A stretch of 43,169 nucleotides of DNA from Mesostigma viride (GCA_009746045.1 RPFO01000080.1:6209184-6252352), one strand, 5' to 3'; shown: positions 10,750-41,467, counted from the stretch's first letter. The notes: generated by a model not told the origin, from the sequence alone. Made by a program: numbers and translations.

Positions 10750-11096
10750 ATGTACATGTGTGCCTATGATGAGCCACACTCCAGACGATGCCTAGTTTTA
10801 TTTAGTAATGCTGTGCCCATGCAGAGAGCTTCTCTCTGCTGAGACGCCACGCTCTAGTTTTTGTATAGCCACAGTGATGATCTTCCCCCTCACAGGCATG
10901 CTCCCCCCCTTACCCGGGCATAGCGTGATAGACCATGAGGGTGCGGGTGCCCTGGTGCACCTAGAGCAGGGGTAGCTTACATTCCCACCCTTGCATGAAG
11001 TAGCCTAGAATGTATTAAAAGCCATATGCCCCTTCTCAGGGCTATGTGCTACATCTACTCCCAACGGAGTGATGTTGATAATTAATTAATTAATTA

Positions 11097-11275
11097 ATGG
11101 TGCACCTAGAGCAGGTGTAGTTTACACCCTACCCTGGCAGGAAGTAGCCCAGAATGTATTAAAGGCCCTATGCCCCTTTCTCAGGGCTATGTGCCACATG
11201 AACTCCCAACGGAGTCATAACATTCCTAACATGATTGCTCGCGCCGTGAGTTCACGCGGCCCGGGGACGTGGCGC
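11097..11275 (+). mobile_element. LINE 3'-end fragment C
   Basis: Matches the LINE-A 3' end from ggtgcacctagagcaggtg to gggctatgtgccacat and continues for about 65 bp (gaactcccaacggagtcat... to ttcacgcggcc) that is shared with fragment D. It follows a (TTAA)n tract at 11077-11096. Confidence 0.8.
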
Positions 11276-12381
11276 GCCGAATATTTTCCGCGCCAAAAAA
11301 TTCGCGGTACCGTCCGTACGGTGTATAATGTGTGCCCGGACCGCTCAACCCTCGCGGAGGTGGCCATGGCGGCATGCCTTTATGCAATATTAATCGATAT
11401 GGCACGTAAACAGCTAGAAAAAATGCTTGAATTTCGCAGAAGATTAGTTGATGACCTCATTTCATGGCGGAAAGTTTACGGTTTGCAATATCGCTAATTT
11501 CTCGAACGGCTACGGGCGCGGGGGTCCAGGATATAATTTCTCTTGCGGATCATGAAATTTAATGCAGGTTTACGGCAGCTATTGTGAGGCAACGTAGGCT
11601 CTAAAGAGCGATTATGAAGCTAACTTAATGGTGTTGTCGAGTTTGTGCCGAAGCTTCCCGGTTTCTTTTACATTTCCGGCATTCAAGGTAAGAACCTACG
11701 CAGGCCTGCGCATGTCGCCTTCGACGTATTCACGGAAGGCGCACCTTCCTTGTTCGCCTGGTCAATGGATGATGTCTCTTATTGTTCGAGCTTGCGTGCC
11801 AGTTTATGCATGAAACATTTCCACGCAGGCAGTTGCATTAACGTCGGCCTTTCGCCTTTTTTTCTGGCAGTTTCCCCGCAGGAAGCGCTCCATTTCTTTC
11901 GGTTGCATCGTCAGATTCCTAGCAATTTCGTACAATTTCGTGTAGTTTGTGGCTGGCATGCTAAATGCGCCGAGGTCAAGTTGTTGGCAATGTGTTGACA
12001 TTTGTTTTCCATACTCCTTTGGACATGAGCTTGCTCCGACGCTTTGTTATGTGCCGGATCTGACACGCCTGTTTTAGTAACGACATCCGGCATGTGCCTA
12101 GATACTAACAAGCTGGCATCAGCTTCTTAGCGCATTGCCATATTGGAAAGGAAGGTGAGAGTGGTTCTTTTGCCGGCCATACTGCATGAGTGGCATTGCA
12201 TTAGATAGGTGTTTCCATTGCTTTCCTTGAGCTATAACCATTAAGACTTCCCTGCTATGTGTGCAGCAAGGCAAGCTGGATAGGATGTGAATGCTTGGCA
12301 GACAACATGTATGATTTGCTGCCAAGTTTGCAGGCTGCAGTTGCCTCTATTGCTTGGGCAGTCTTTCTAAGGTTTTTACAC
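11276..12381. other. Anonymous DNA between repeats
   Basis: No recognisable coding region. A locally GC-rich patch at 11265-11330 carries cgcgcc/gcgcg motifs. ORFs of up to 117 codons are present but show no known domain. Confidence 0.4.
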
Positions 12382-12392
12382 GTATACTTGCT

Positions 12393-12538
12393 GACGTCCG
12401 TCCTATAGTCAGCAAAATTGGTGCGAGAGGTCCCCAGTTCGATTCCGGTCGGATTCATTTGCAGATCGCGTTTTCCACGTTTTCCGCGGCCCGGCACTGA
12501 ACGCAAAGGTTTTCACCTTTGCGGAGTGCCTGATCAGA
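12393..12538 (+). mobile_element. SINE copy S4, short form starting at the tRNA-like segment, 13-bp TSD
   Basis: This 146-bp copy begins at gacgtccgtcc, the first base of the tRNA-like module, and keeps the 3' hairpin. It is flanked by gtatacttgctga (12382-12394 and 12539-12551). Either it is 5'-truncated or it is the family's core unit, with the other copies carrying an extra 126-bp 5' module. Confidence 0.85.
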
Positions 12539-12551
12539 GTATACTTGCTGA

Positions 12552-13172
12552 GTTCTTGGCATAAATTTACATGGTAACCTTGGGCTGAGCATAGTGTATT
12601 CTGATAGTGTATGCTCCCTTGGTGCGTGTATGCCTAGCGATGGTGTTGCTATGCGCACGCTGGCAAGGCTGGCCATGCTGAGGGCAGGGGAGGGCAGATG
12701 AGGTGCCTAGCCTTTTCTGATGTTGTGTGATCGAGTTGGGCATGTTTTTTGGCTTCTTGGATGGAAAACATGATGTCTAGGTGGCCTTATACACAGAAAA
12801 ACCTCATTTAGCGTATGTTCAGGTTTTAGCACGCAAAACCTTATAACTTGAGCTAGACTTGTCGGAATGACCTGGGACTTGGACCACTGCTGTCCCCCTG
12901 TTAGCCGGATTTTCGCTTGATTTTGTGGCCTTATCTGAAGTGTTTATGACATGTTTATTCCCAATGTCCGGTAAAAAAAGACCTGTTTTGCGGGAAAATT
13001 AATAACTGTTCAAGGTTTTGCCATTTCCATGATGTAAATAGCTCAGCAAGCTACACACTCAGGGAACTACAAATGGTTGATTTTTGGTTGCCAACAAATG
13101 TGTGCATTGGCTGGGGCATACCCAGCCCTAATTAGCGTCTTTTTCTATTTATAGCGCAATATTGGCGTATAC
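12552..13172. other. Anonymous DNA between SINE copies
   Basis: No gene, tRNA or named repeat was recognised in this interval. Confidence 0.4.
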
Positions 13173-13341
13173 TTGGCGATGCCATGGTAACCGGAGACGT
13201 CCGTCCTATAGTCAGCAAAATTGGTGCGAGAGGTCCCCAGTTCGATTCCGGTCGGATTCATTTGCAGATCGCGTTTTCCGCGTTTTCCGCGGCCCGGCAC
13301 TGAACGCAAAGGTTTTCACCTTTGCGGAGTGTCTGATCAGA
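13173..13341 (+). mobile_element. SINE copy S5, 5'-truncated
   Basis: Begins ttggcgatgccatgg and ends gatcaga. The flanks gtatacttggc and atatacgcttggc are similar but not identical, so the target-site duplication is only probable. Confidence 0.8.
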
Positions 13342-13464
13342 ATATACGCTTGGCTGATTTCGATAGTACCGGCTACGCCCCCTTCTAAAAGAAGGATTCA
13401 GCCGTGTTCAGCCCGTCTCACGGTGCGAGACTGAACAAGTCTCGCGTGCAGACACGTGTGTAGT

Positions 13465-13735
13465 ACTCCTACACACAGATCTCGAGTGATTTATCTAGTA
13501 CCAAATCCGAAAGGCTTGCATCACTCCCCGGACAGGAGAACTTTTGCGGATGACTGTAGGTGTAAGTTGGCGATGCCATGGTAACCGGAGACGTCCGTCC
13601 TATAGTCAGCAAAATTGGTGCGAGAGGTCCCCAGTTCGATTCCGGTCGGATTCATTTGCAGATCGCGTTTTCCGCGTTTTCCGCGGCCCGGCACTGAACG
13701 CAAAGGTTTTCACCTTTGCGGAGTGTCTGATCAGA
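13465..13735 (+). mobile_element. SINE copy S6, longest form (271 bp)
   Basis: Same length and start (actcctacacac) as S3. No matching flanking repeat is seen. The downstream flank gtatacttg matches the flank of S4 instead, which could mean recombination between SINE copies. Confidence 0.85.
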
Positions 13736-13889
13736 GTATACTTGGGGGTAGTACCCCCAACAAGTGCATGGACAGCTCACAAGAGATGTTATTTAGTGCC
13801 CGCAATCATATTTCAGCAATGTGCAAATGATTTTTAAGTGTTATTACCATAGTTCAATTTTGAAGGGTTTTGGGGTGCCACCTCCCCTT

Positions 13890-14285
13890 AGTCATGTACA
13901 TACATGTGTGCCCATGATGTGCCACCCACCAGATGCTGCCTAGCTTTCTTTATTTAGTTATTATGCTGTGTCCACGCATAGCTCGAGCTACTACTCTCTG
14001 CTGAGACGCCATGCCCTAGTAGCTTCTGTATAGCCATGCTGATCTTCTACCCCATGACGGGCCCCCGGCTCAGGCCGGCCTTTGTGCTCTGATGGAGCAC
14101 GGTGGTGCCGGTGCACCGTCATGGTGCACCTAGAGCAGGTGTAGTTTACACCCTACCCTGGCAGGAAGTAGCCCAGAATGTATTAAAGGCCCTATGCCCC
14201 TTTCTCAGGGCTATGTGCCACATGAACTCCCAACGGAGTCATAACATTCCTAACATGATTGCTCGCGCCGTGAGTTCACGCGGCC
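13890..14285 (+). mobile_element. LINE 3'-end fragment D (5'-truncated)
   Basis: From tagtcatgtacatacatg to gtgccacat it looks identical to LINE-A 8491-8823, then continues about 65 bp shared with fragment C. The near identity implies recent duplication or insertion. 5' truncation is the usual outcome of target-primed reverse transcription. Confidence 0.85.
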
Positions 14286-14387
14286 TGGTTATTGCGAAGA
14301 GTGCACGGAGAGGCGGGGGGGCGGCCAATGCGCAGAACTTACCGGTCGACCTAGCTCATTCATGCAGACGTACGTCATTTTTTAAAT

Positions 14388-15017
14388 TAAATCATAACAT
14401 GACTCCGTTGGGAGATCATTCAGCGCGTGTTCCCTTGCTGATGGGCAGTGCCGGGGAAGTGAGCGCGAAGCCGCAAAAACTAAGCTAACTCTAAGCTAAT
14501 CTACAAAAAAATCCCGGCCAGCTCCTGTACGCAGCAAAGCGCCCCTAATCCTTCTAGGGGGGGGGGGCGGGGCTTGCGGGCGCCCACGAACAGGGGCCAT
14601 GACGCGTGTGGGCCTGGACAATGGCGTGACAATGACCAGTCTGTCACCTCTTCTAATTGTCCTGCGAATTAATGCATAGCAGTCCATGCAAGCAAGAGAG
14701 AGGGAGGAAATTAAATTAAATTATATAATTATAACATGACTCCGTTGGGAGATCATGTAGCACATATTCCCTTGCTGGATGGATGGAGGTGCATCATTGG
14801 GCGAAGCCGCGAAACCGAACTAACGGCTAATTACTCTCTAATAAGCTAATCTAGAAAACCCTAACTACTCTACTCCGGCAGCAAAGCGCCCCTTCCTCAT
14901 GGGGGGAGGGGGCTTGCCCACAGGGGCTGGCGTGTGAGCCTGGACTTTTGTCTGCCACCTCTTCGATCTTGTTCTCAGTGCATAGCCGAGTCGATATCCA
15001 AGCAAGAGAGAGGTCCC
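14388..15017. repeat. Diverged tandem pair of ~310-bp units (D1 14388-14699, D2 14730-15017)
   Basis: Both units begin ataacatgactccgttggg and share in order: cccttgctg, gcgaagccgc, aagctaatct, gcagcaaagcgcccc, caggggc, a cacctcttc stretch and aagcaagagag. A third fragment lies near 19607-19660 (atcatgtggcacgtattccc). The opening motif is the reverse complement of the ctcccaacggagtca motif at the LINE 3' end. No coding potential seen. Confidence 0.75.
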
Positions 15018-15224
15018 GACTGAATGCGGTGTTCAACCTTAGCTGGGACCATGCAGCAGCAGCTAGAGTCGGCCATGCAGCAACATCCCCCCCCCGGCCC
15101 CCCCCCCTTCCCCCAAGGGGGGCCGCATGCAATGCGGTGTTCAAACTGGGCTGGGACCACTAGGCCGGCCTGCAACTGATCTGTATAGTTCATGGATCTG
15201 TATTATTAGTTCATTGATCGTCCG

Positions 15225-16975
15225 ACCACGAGCCACGAGCCACGAGGTACTAGCCATGGCTGACGGCGGAGCTAATAACTTTCACGTTTGGGCACCAAAT
15301 TCGGCTGTGAATATTATATCACAATCGCTTCATCTTTGATAAGACGCACACGATGATATAATTTTCCGGAGCTATTACGCAATATATGACGAGCAAACGC
15401 TCCTCTACGCAACGCAGCCTGGCGGCTGCGCTAAGCCCTGAAAATTCGTCTGCATGCAGCTCCTGGAGCCCTCAGGCCAGCGGCAGCAGCTTCGCCCTCA
15501 TGCAGGTCCGGAAGGCAGTGGTGACACTAGTCGCGCAGTGGTGGTCGATCACCCAGATCCCTCCTGCGGGCTTTCCTTGCCCTCTGCATCTGCCTGAGCC
15601 CAAGCGCAGTCGCCCAGGCGAATCTAGCTGGTCTGAACGCGATTTTGACGTCGACAGGTTATTTTCCACCTGCCGACGTCCTCAGGCCTGGCCTTAATTT
15701 TTGACATGCAGTGCCACCCATAAAGATACTGGAGCTCATGTTTTACGGCCGGGTCACACGCCTCGCTGCTCAGGCCCTCAGTGCCAGCAACTAAACTTCA
15801 AAACCAATTCATGCAGTTTTCCGCAGCGCTAGTAGTGTCCAGAGTTGACGGCCGGTTTTCCCACTGCGCATCTGACATGATAGTAGTCCATCATGGGCGG
15901 GCCGGGCTGGTCTCGCCCCCGCCTTCAGCTCGCCTCTCTCTTTACCATGCATCAATCATAAAGCGCTCTGCCGAGGACCTTCTGAACCCCACCCCCTTGA
16001 CCGAATCCACCTTCCTCCTCCACCTTCAAGACGCCATCTCACAGCACGTGACGCCCCCCGCTCCACAGATGTGGCAGCTACATGGGTCGCACGCTGGCTG
16101 CTGAGCTCCCCGGCATTTCCACCGCCACTTCCACCCTCCTCGCCTCCCCTTCCCCCCCCCCCCCCACACCACCTCCACCGATCGACGCCATCACCGCCCA
16201 CCTCCGCGACATCGACCAGCGCGCCTCCAGGACAACGCAATCGCTGTCGAGTGCAGGCCTGCAAAACACCGCAGGCCTCACCGCCGCCCAGGCGGTGCAG
16301 GACATTGCCGCCAAGCCAGCCCCCGCTGGCCCGGCTGTGGTGGGGATGCCCCTCCCACCCAGACCTGGGCGGACATGTTCAAGCATGCAACACACCACCT
16401 CCACCACTCTCCGCCGTCGCAGCACAGCTCTAGCTCTACAGGAGCAGATGCACGACCTCCGCGAGGCCGGAGGCCCGGCGAGCTCGCCATGCAAGCGCAG
16501 CCACAACTATCATCGTCAAGAACTTTCACCTGGTGGGAGGTGAGAATTCTGAGAAGCTTGCAAGTGCACGTACAGGCGTTTGAGAGAGAACTGAATCCTT
16601 GGTCGCATGGGCCGCCTTACTGGTGAGATCAAGCTGGTCGCCCACCGCCTTCCCCGCTCGCGCTGGGGTAGTAAGGCAGGGGCACCTCCGCTTTTTCTCA
16701 TCTTTGAGAACCCGGCGGACAATTAAGATTTCTTTTCTCAGACGCCGCAAGCGGCTCGAGAAGACTCACTTCACCCTGGACGACGACTTGACCCTGGCGG
16801 CTGGCGCAGCAACAACGGCGACGGGAGCTATGGCCGACCTACCTCCAGCTCCGGCATGCAGACCGCGGCGGGGAAGCCGGTGTACTTGAAGGGGGCGGCC
16901 ATCTACGTCGGCCACAAGCCCTGGCATGCACGCGACCCCCGCGGCCCCAGCACCTTCAGACGCCCCAGCTTAGGG
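15225..16975 (+). mobile_element. LINE-E: third copy of the ORF1-only element, 3' region missing
   Basis: Starts at the same acgagccacgagccacgagg leader and runs to the ORF1 stop (TAG 16971-16973). Directly after gggaat the family 3' region is absent and the GAAT/GAAC satellite begins. The copy carries at least eight 4-bp palindromic insertions relative to the other copies. Confidence 0.8.
15386..16973 (+). pseudogene. L1-type ORF1 of LINE-E, heavily frameshifted
   Basis: Begins MTSKRSSTQRSLAAALSPEN, parallel to LINE-B, then loses frame repeatedly. Recognisable later pieces are TAELP/AAELPGIS (about 16090), DAITAHLRDIDQRA (about 16180-16220), GLQNTAGLTAAQAVQDIAAK (about 16255-16320) and the CTD (KISFLRRRKRLEKTHFTLDD, about 16725-16790). 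The middle (15660-16000) is poorly matched. Not functional. Confidence 0.75.
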
Positions 16976-19368
16976 GAATGAATGAATGAATGAATGAATG
17001 AACGAACGAACGAACGAACGAACGAACGAACGAACGAACGAACGAACGAACGAACGAACGAACGAACGAACGAACGAACGAACGAACGAACGAACGAACG
17101 AACGAACGAACGAACGAACGAACGAACGAACGAACGAACGAACGAACGAACGAAACGAACGAACGAACGAACGAACGAACGAACGAACGAACGAACGAAC
17201 GAACGAACGAACGAACGAACGAACGAACGAACGAACGAACGAACGAACGAACGAACGAACGAACGAACGAACGAACGAACGAACGAACGAACGAACGAAC
17301 GAACGAACGAACGAACGAACGAACGAACGAACGAACGAACGAACGAACGAACGAACGAACGAACGAACGAACGAACGAACGAACGAACGAACGAACGAAC
17401 GAACGAACGAACGAACGAACGAACGAACGAACGAACGAACGAACGAACGAACGAACGAACGAACGAACGAACGAACGAACGAACGAACGAACGAACGAAC
17501 GAACGAACGAACGAACGAACGAACGAACGAACGAACGAACGAACGAACGAACGAACGAACGAACGAACGAACGAACGAACGAACGAACGAACGAACGAAC
17601 GAACGAACGAACGAACGAACGAACGAACGAACGAACGAACGAACGAACGAACGAACGAACGAACGAACGAACGAACGAACGAACGAACGAACGAACGAAC
17701 GAACGAACGAACGAACGAACGAACGAACGAACGAACGAACGAACGAACGAACGAACGAACGAACGAACGAACGAACGAACGAACGAACGAACGAACGAAC
17801 GAACGAACGAACGAACGAACGAACGAACGAACGAACGAACGAACGAACGAACGAACGAACGAACGAACGAACGAACGAACGAACGAACGAACGAACGAAC
17901 GAACGAACGAACGAACGAACGAACGAACGAACGAACGAACGAACGAACGAACGAACGAACGAACGAACGAACGAACGAACGAACGAACGAACGAACGAAC
18001 GAACGAACGAACGAACGAACGAACGAACGAACGAACGAACGAACGAACGAACGAATGAATGAATGAATGAATGAAGGAACGAATGAATGAATGAATGAAT
18101 GAATGAATGAATGAATGAATGAATGAATGAATGAATGAATGAATGAATGAATGAATGAATGAATGAATGAATGAATGAATGAATGAATGAATGAATGAAT
18201 GAATGAATGAATGAATGAATGAATGAATGAATGAATGAATGAATGAATGAATGAATGAATGAATGAATGAATGAATGAATGAATGAATGAATGAATGAAT
18301 GAATGAATGAATGAATGAATGAATGAATGAATGAATGAATGAATGAATGAATGAATGAATGAATGAATGAATGAATGAATGAATGAATGAATGAATGAAT
18401 GAATGAATGAATGAATGAATGAATGAATGAATGAATGAATGAATGAATGAATGAATGAATGAATGAATGAATGAATGAATGAATGAATGAATGAATGAAT
18501 GAATGAATGAATGAATGAATGAATGAATGAATGAATGAATGAATGAATGAATGAATGAATGAATGAATGAATGAATGAATGAATGAATGAATGAATGAAT
18601 GAATGAATGAATGAATGAATGAATGAATGAATGAATGAATGAATGAATGAATGAATGAATGAATGAATGAATGAATGAATGAATGAATGAATGAATGAAT
18701 GAATGAATGAATGAATGAATGAATGAATGAATGAATGAATGAATGAATGAATGAATGAATGAATGAATGAATGAATGAATGAATGAATGAATGAATGAAT
18801 GAATGAATGAATGAATGAATGAATGAATGAATGAATGAATGAATGAATGAATGAATGAATGAATGAATGAATGAATGAATGAATGAATGAATGAATGAAT
18901 GAATGAATGAATGAATGAATGAATGAATGAATGAATGAATGAATGAATGAATGAATGAATGAATGAATGAATGAATGAATGAATGAATGAATGAATGAAT
19001 GAATGAATGAATGAATGAATGAATGAATGAATGAATGAATGAATGAATGAATGAATGAATGAATGAATGAATGAATGAATGAATGAATGAATGAATGAAT
19101 GAATGAATGAATGAATGAATGAATGAATGAATGAATGAATGAATGAATGAATGAATGAATGAATGAATGAATGAATGAATGAATGAATGAATGAATGAAT
19201 GAATGAATGAATGAATGAATGAATGAATGAATGAATGAATGAATGAATGAATGAATGAATGAATGAATGAATGAATGAATGAATGAATGAATGAATGAAT
19301 GAATGAATGAATGAATGAATGAATGAATGAATGAATGAATGAATGAATGAATGAATGAATGAATGAAT
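16976..19368. repeat. 2.4-kb tetranucleotide satellite, (GAAC)n block then (GAAT)n block
   Basis: A few GAAT units (to 16999) lead into about 263 GAAC units (17000-18052) with one extra A near 17155. Then come four or five GAAT, one GAAG and one GAAC (18073-18080), and about 320 uninterrupted GAAT units to 19368. The GAAC block has a CpG in every unit and is open in all frames because 4 bp x 3 = 12 bp; the GAAT block has TGA in all frames. The array begins exactly at gggaat of LINE-E. Confidence 0.97.
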
Positions 19369-21138
19369 AGGTCTACACGTTACTGCGTCACGTGAGCGTA
19401 AGTCCTCAGTGGGAGGGGAACATGGGATGGAAAGGATGATGTAAGCTGTCTAGGTCTTAGTTACAGGGTTGTGAGCACCACGGCCCGAATCGCTATGAAT
19501 GCCATACGCGGTCACACGCGGAGCCCCCAGACTTGGGGGGGGTCTCCTTCATCACCACACAAGTTTGCCATCTATCCTTGCGTACCATCTGCCTCGATCC
19601 ATATTACATGTGGATGGGATATCATGTGGCACGTATTCCCTTGCTTGATGGACGCAAGCTAGCAAGGGCACCGTACAATTCCTCCAAAGTGAAGGGGTGG
19701 ACGACGGATCGTTGTGAGGCAGCCCTCCTTCAAGGCGGGGACTTGGTAGTCCGCGGCCGAGGAGGGCGGCGCGGGCGGCGGGGGCTGGGGATCCAGCAAC
19801 ACCATGATAGCTCGATCGATCTAGGGTTTGTGGGTACATGAACGTACAGCTGCCCGGTACGTGTACACGTACATACCCCTAAAAACCCTCAGCGACTAGA
19901 TCGATGATCTAGATGGTGGGGCCAGAAACATCTTGCTTGATCAGGCGTGTGTTTCGAGTGCTCATGCGCGCGCCTATCGTGCAGTGGTGAGCACCACAAT
20001 TGCTGCGATCGCTCTCCCACCATGTACGTGAGGAAACGCCCACAGATGGTATTTCCTTTCGGTATTCTACAGGCGCTAGGCTGACGACACGTGTTTGTAC
20101 GTAGCTTTGTAAGAAATGGGACATGCTTGCAAAGAGGAGAAAGTTAATTGTAATATCCACACTTACATATTGAATCCATACTAGTATATGAACAAGGCAT
20201 CCGTGCACAATCCCTTCAGCACTCACAAAACTTCACATCGTGACAGGGGGCAGCTCCTCCTGTCCTAAAGGTGTGTGTGTGGGGGGGGGGGGGGGGGGGG
20301 GGGGGGATCGAAAAACATGTGCATGTACCCCAAGTGACGGGATATATACGAAGCCAGGACCCCATGAAACCGTTGACCCAACCGAGCAGTTCAGCAGTTT
20401 GAACGCGATGGCAGAAGCCTCCAGGGCAGGGAAGAACAGTGTCACTTTGGTACATGCCAGCACGGCGTCCCCAAACCTTTCTACATGCGTTCGAAGGTGA
20501 CACCAGCCGTAAACTAGCTGCCATTCACCTTCAGGTGCAATAGCTCCCCACAGGCCGTGGCGCTCCGGCCACTGCGCCATTTGCGATCCAAACGGAAAAC
20601 AATAAAAAGCAAAAAAGGGGCCTTTAGAAAAGGGGGTAAATGGAAAAAAATAAAAATGGGGGATGCATGCCCGCGTGGCCCAGTGACCCTTTTGCCTTCC
20701 CCTTCATCCAAACTTCTGGACAACATGCCCCTTGTGCACAGCACATGCCGCCAGGCCGCATCAACAGCGTAGACATTGTCCCACGTGCCCCAAGGACCAG
20801 CGATTCATGAATATAATTAATGAGCCCCAAGGACCAGAAATAGTGCCTCGAGGGCATACTTGTCGCCGCAAAGGGCCGGCAGCAGATCGCTGGGAGGATC
20901 GCTCACAAGCGACGCTCGTGCGTGATTACTGGCTAGCGACAATTAAAAGGAGGTCAAAGAGATTTTTAAACCTCCGAACTAACTGCAGCCCCTGTGCCCA
21001 TGCAGACACCAATCGATCATGCCACCGTGTGTACGGCAACAGACGCTGACCCCACCCGACTGCAGGGGTCGCCCTCGTGGCACATCGGTCCATGCAGACG
21101 CCACGCTGGTCCGACCATCCGAGGCAGTCCCGTGCATT
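19369..21138. other. Intergenic DNA with repeat fragments, no gene recognised
   Basis: Contents: a fragment of the D1/D2 repeat near 19607-19660, a weak inverted repeat around 19825-19885 (gtgggtacatg / gtacatacccc), a long G run at 20281-20306, and short direct repeats of gccccaaggaccag (20780-20840). ORFs here lack known domains. Confidence 0.45.
20281..20306. repeat. Poly-G run of about 26 bases
   Basis: Uninterrupted G after gtgtgtgtg. A run this long is prone to length error. Confidence 0.9.
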
Positions 21139-21620
21139 CGTCCATCTGGAGGCCTGATCGATCAGGAGGCCTCATCGATTACGAGGCCTCATCCATCAGG
21201 ACGCCTCATCGATTACGAGGCCTCATCCATCAGGACGCCTTGTCCATCAGGAGGCCTCATCCATCAGGAGGCCTCATCCATCAGGAGGCCTCATCCATCA
21301 GGACGCCTTGTCCATCAGGAGGCCTCATCGATTACGAGGCCTCATCCATCAGGACGCCTCATCGATTAGGAGGCCTCATCCATCAGGACGCCTCATCGAT
21401 TACAAGGCCTCATCCATCGGGACGCCTCATCCATCAGGAGGCCTCATCCATCAGGAGGCCTCATCGATTAGGAGGCCTCATCCATCAGGAGGCCTCATCC
21501 ATCAGGAGGCCTCATCCATCAGGAGGCCTCATCGATTAGGAGGCCTCATCCATCAGGACGCCTCAACGATTACAAGGCCTCATTCATCGGGACGCCTTGT
21601 CCATCAGGACGCCTCGTCCA

Positions 21621-21640
<20 letters not shown>
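21139..21640. repeat. 17-18-bp minisatellite overlapping the 3' end of the IQ-motif gene
   Basis: About 28 copies of units such as catccatcaggaggcct and catcgattacgaggcct. The array runs into the last codons of the minus-strand gene: the stop at 21621-21623 is the tca of a catcaggacgc unit. TGTAA signals on the minus strand (ttaca at about 21396 and 21577) also come from repeat units. Confidence 0.9.

Positions 21641-41467
<19,827 letters not shown>

Larger units (their letters stand above)
8839..11070 (+). mobile_element. LINE-B: nearly complete ORF1-only LINE-like element
   Basis: The element starts with acgagccacgagccacgagg, has a leader of about 155 bp, ORF1 (8994-10365) and a 3' region ending near 11050-11070 at actcccaacggagt. 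SINE S3 is inserted in the 3' region; removing its 271 bp leaves about 420 bp, as in LINE-A. Two independent copies with the same short 3' region and no RT indicate that ORF1-only is the family structure and not a chance truncation. The edge after 11070 becomes (TTAA)n simple repeat. Confidence 0.8.

Noticed and set aside
15237-15339. An upstream start (MADGGANNFHVWAPNS) for the LINE ORF in LINE-E
   Set aside because: The frame is closed in LINE-B and shifted in LINE-A, so it is probably leader sequence and not conserved coding DNA.
16994-18062. Two 354-codon frames of NERT repeats
   Set aside because: Translation of the GAAC satellite; a 4-bp unit keeps all frames open. No start context or non-repeat sequence.
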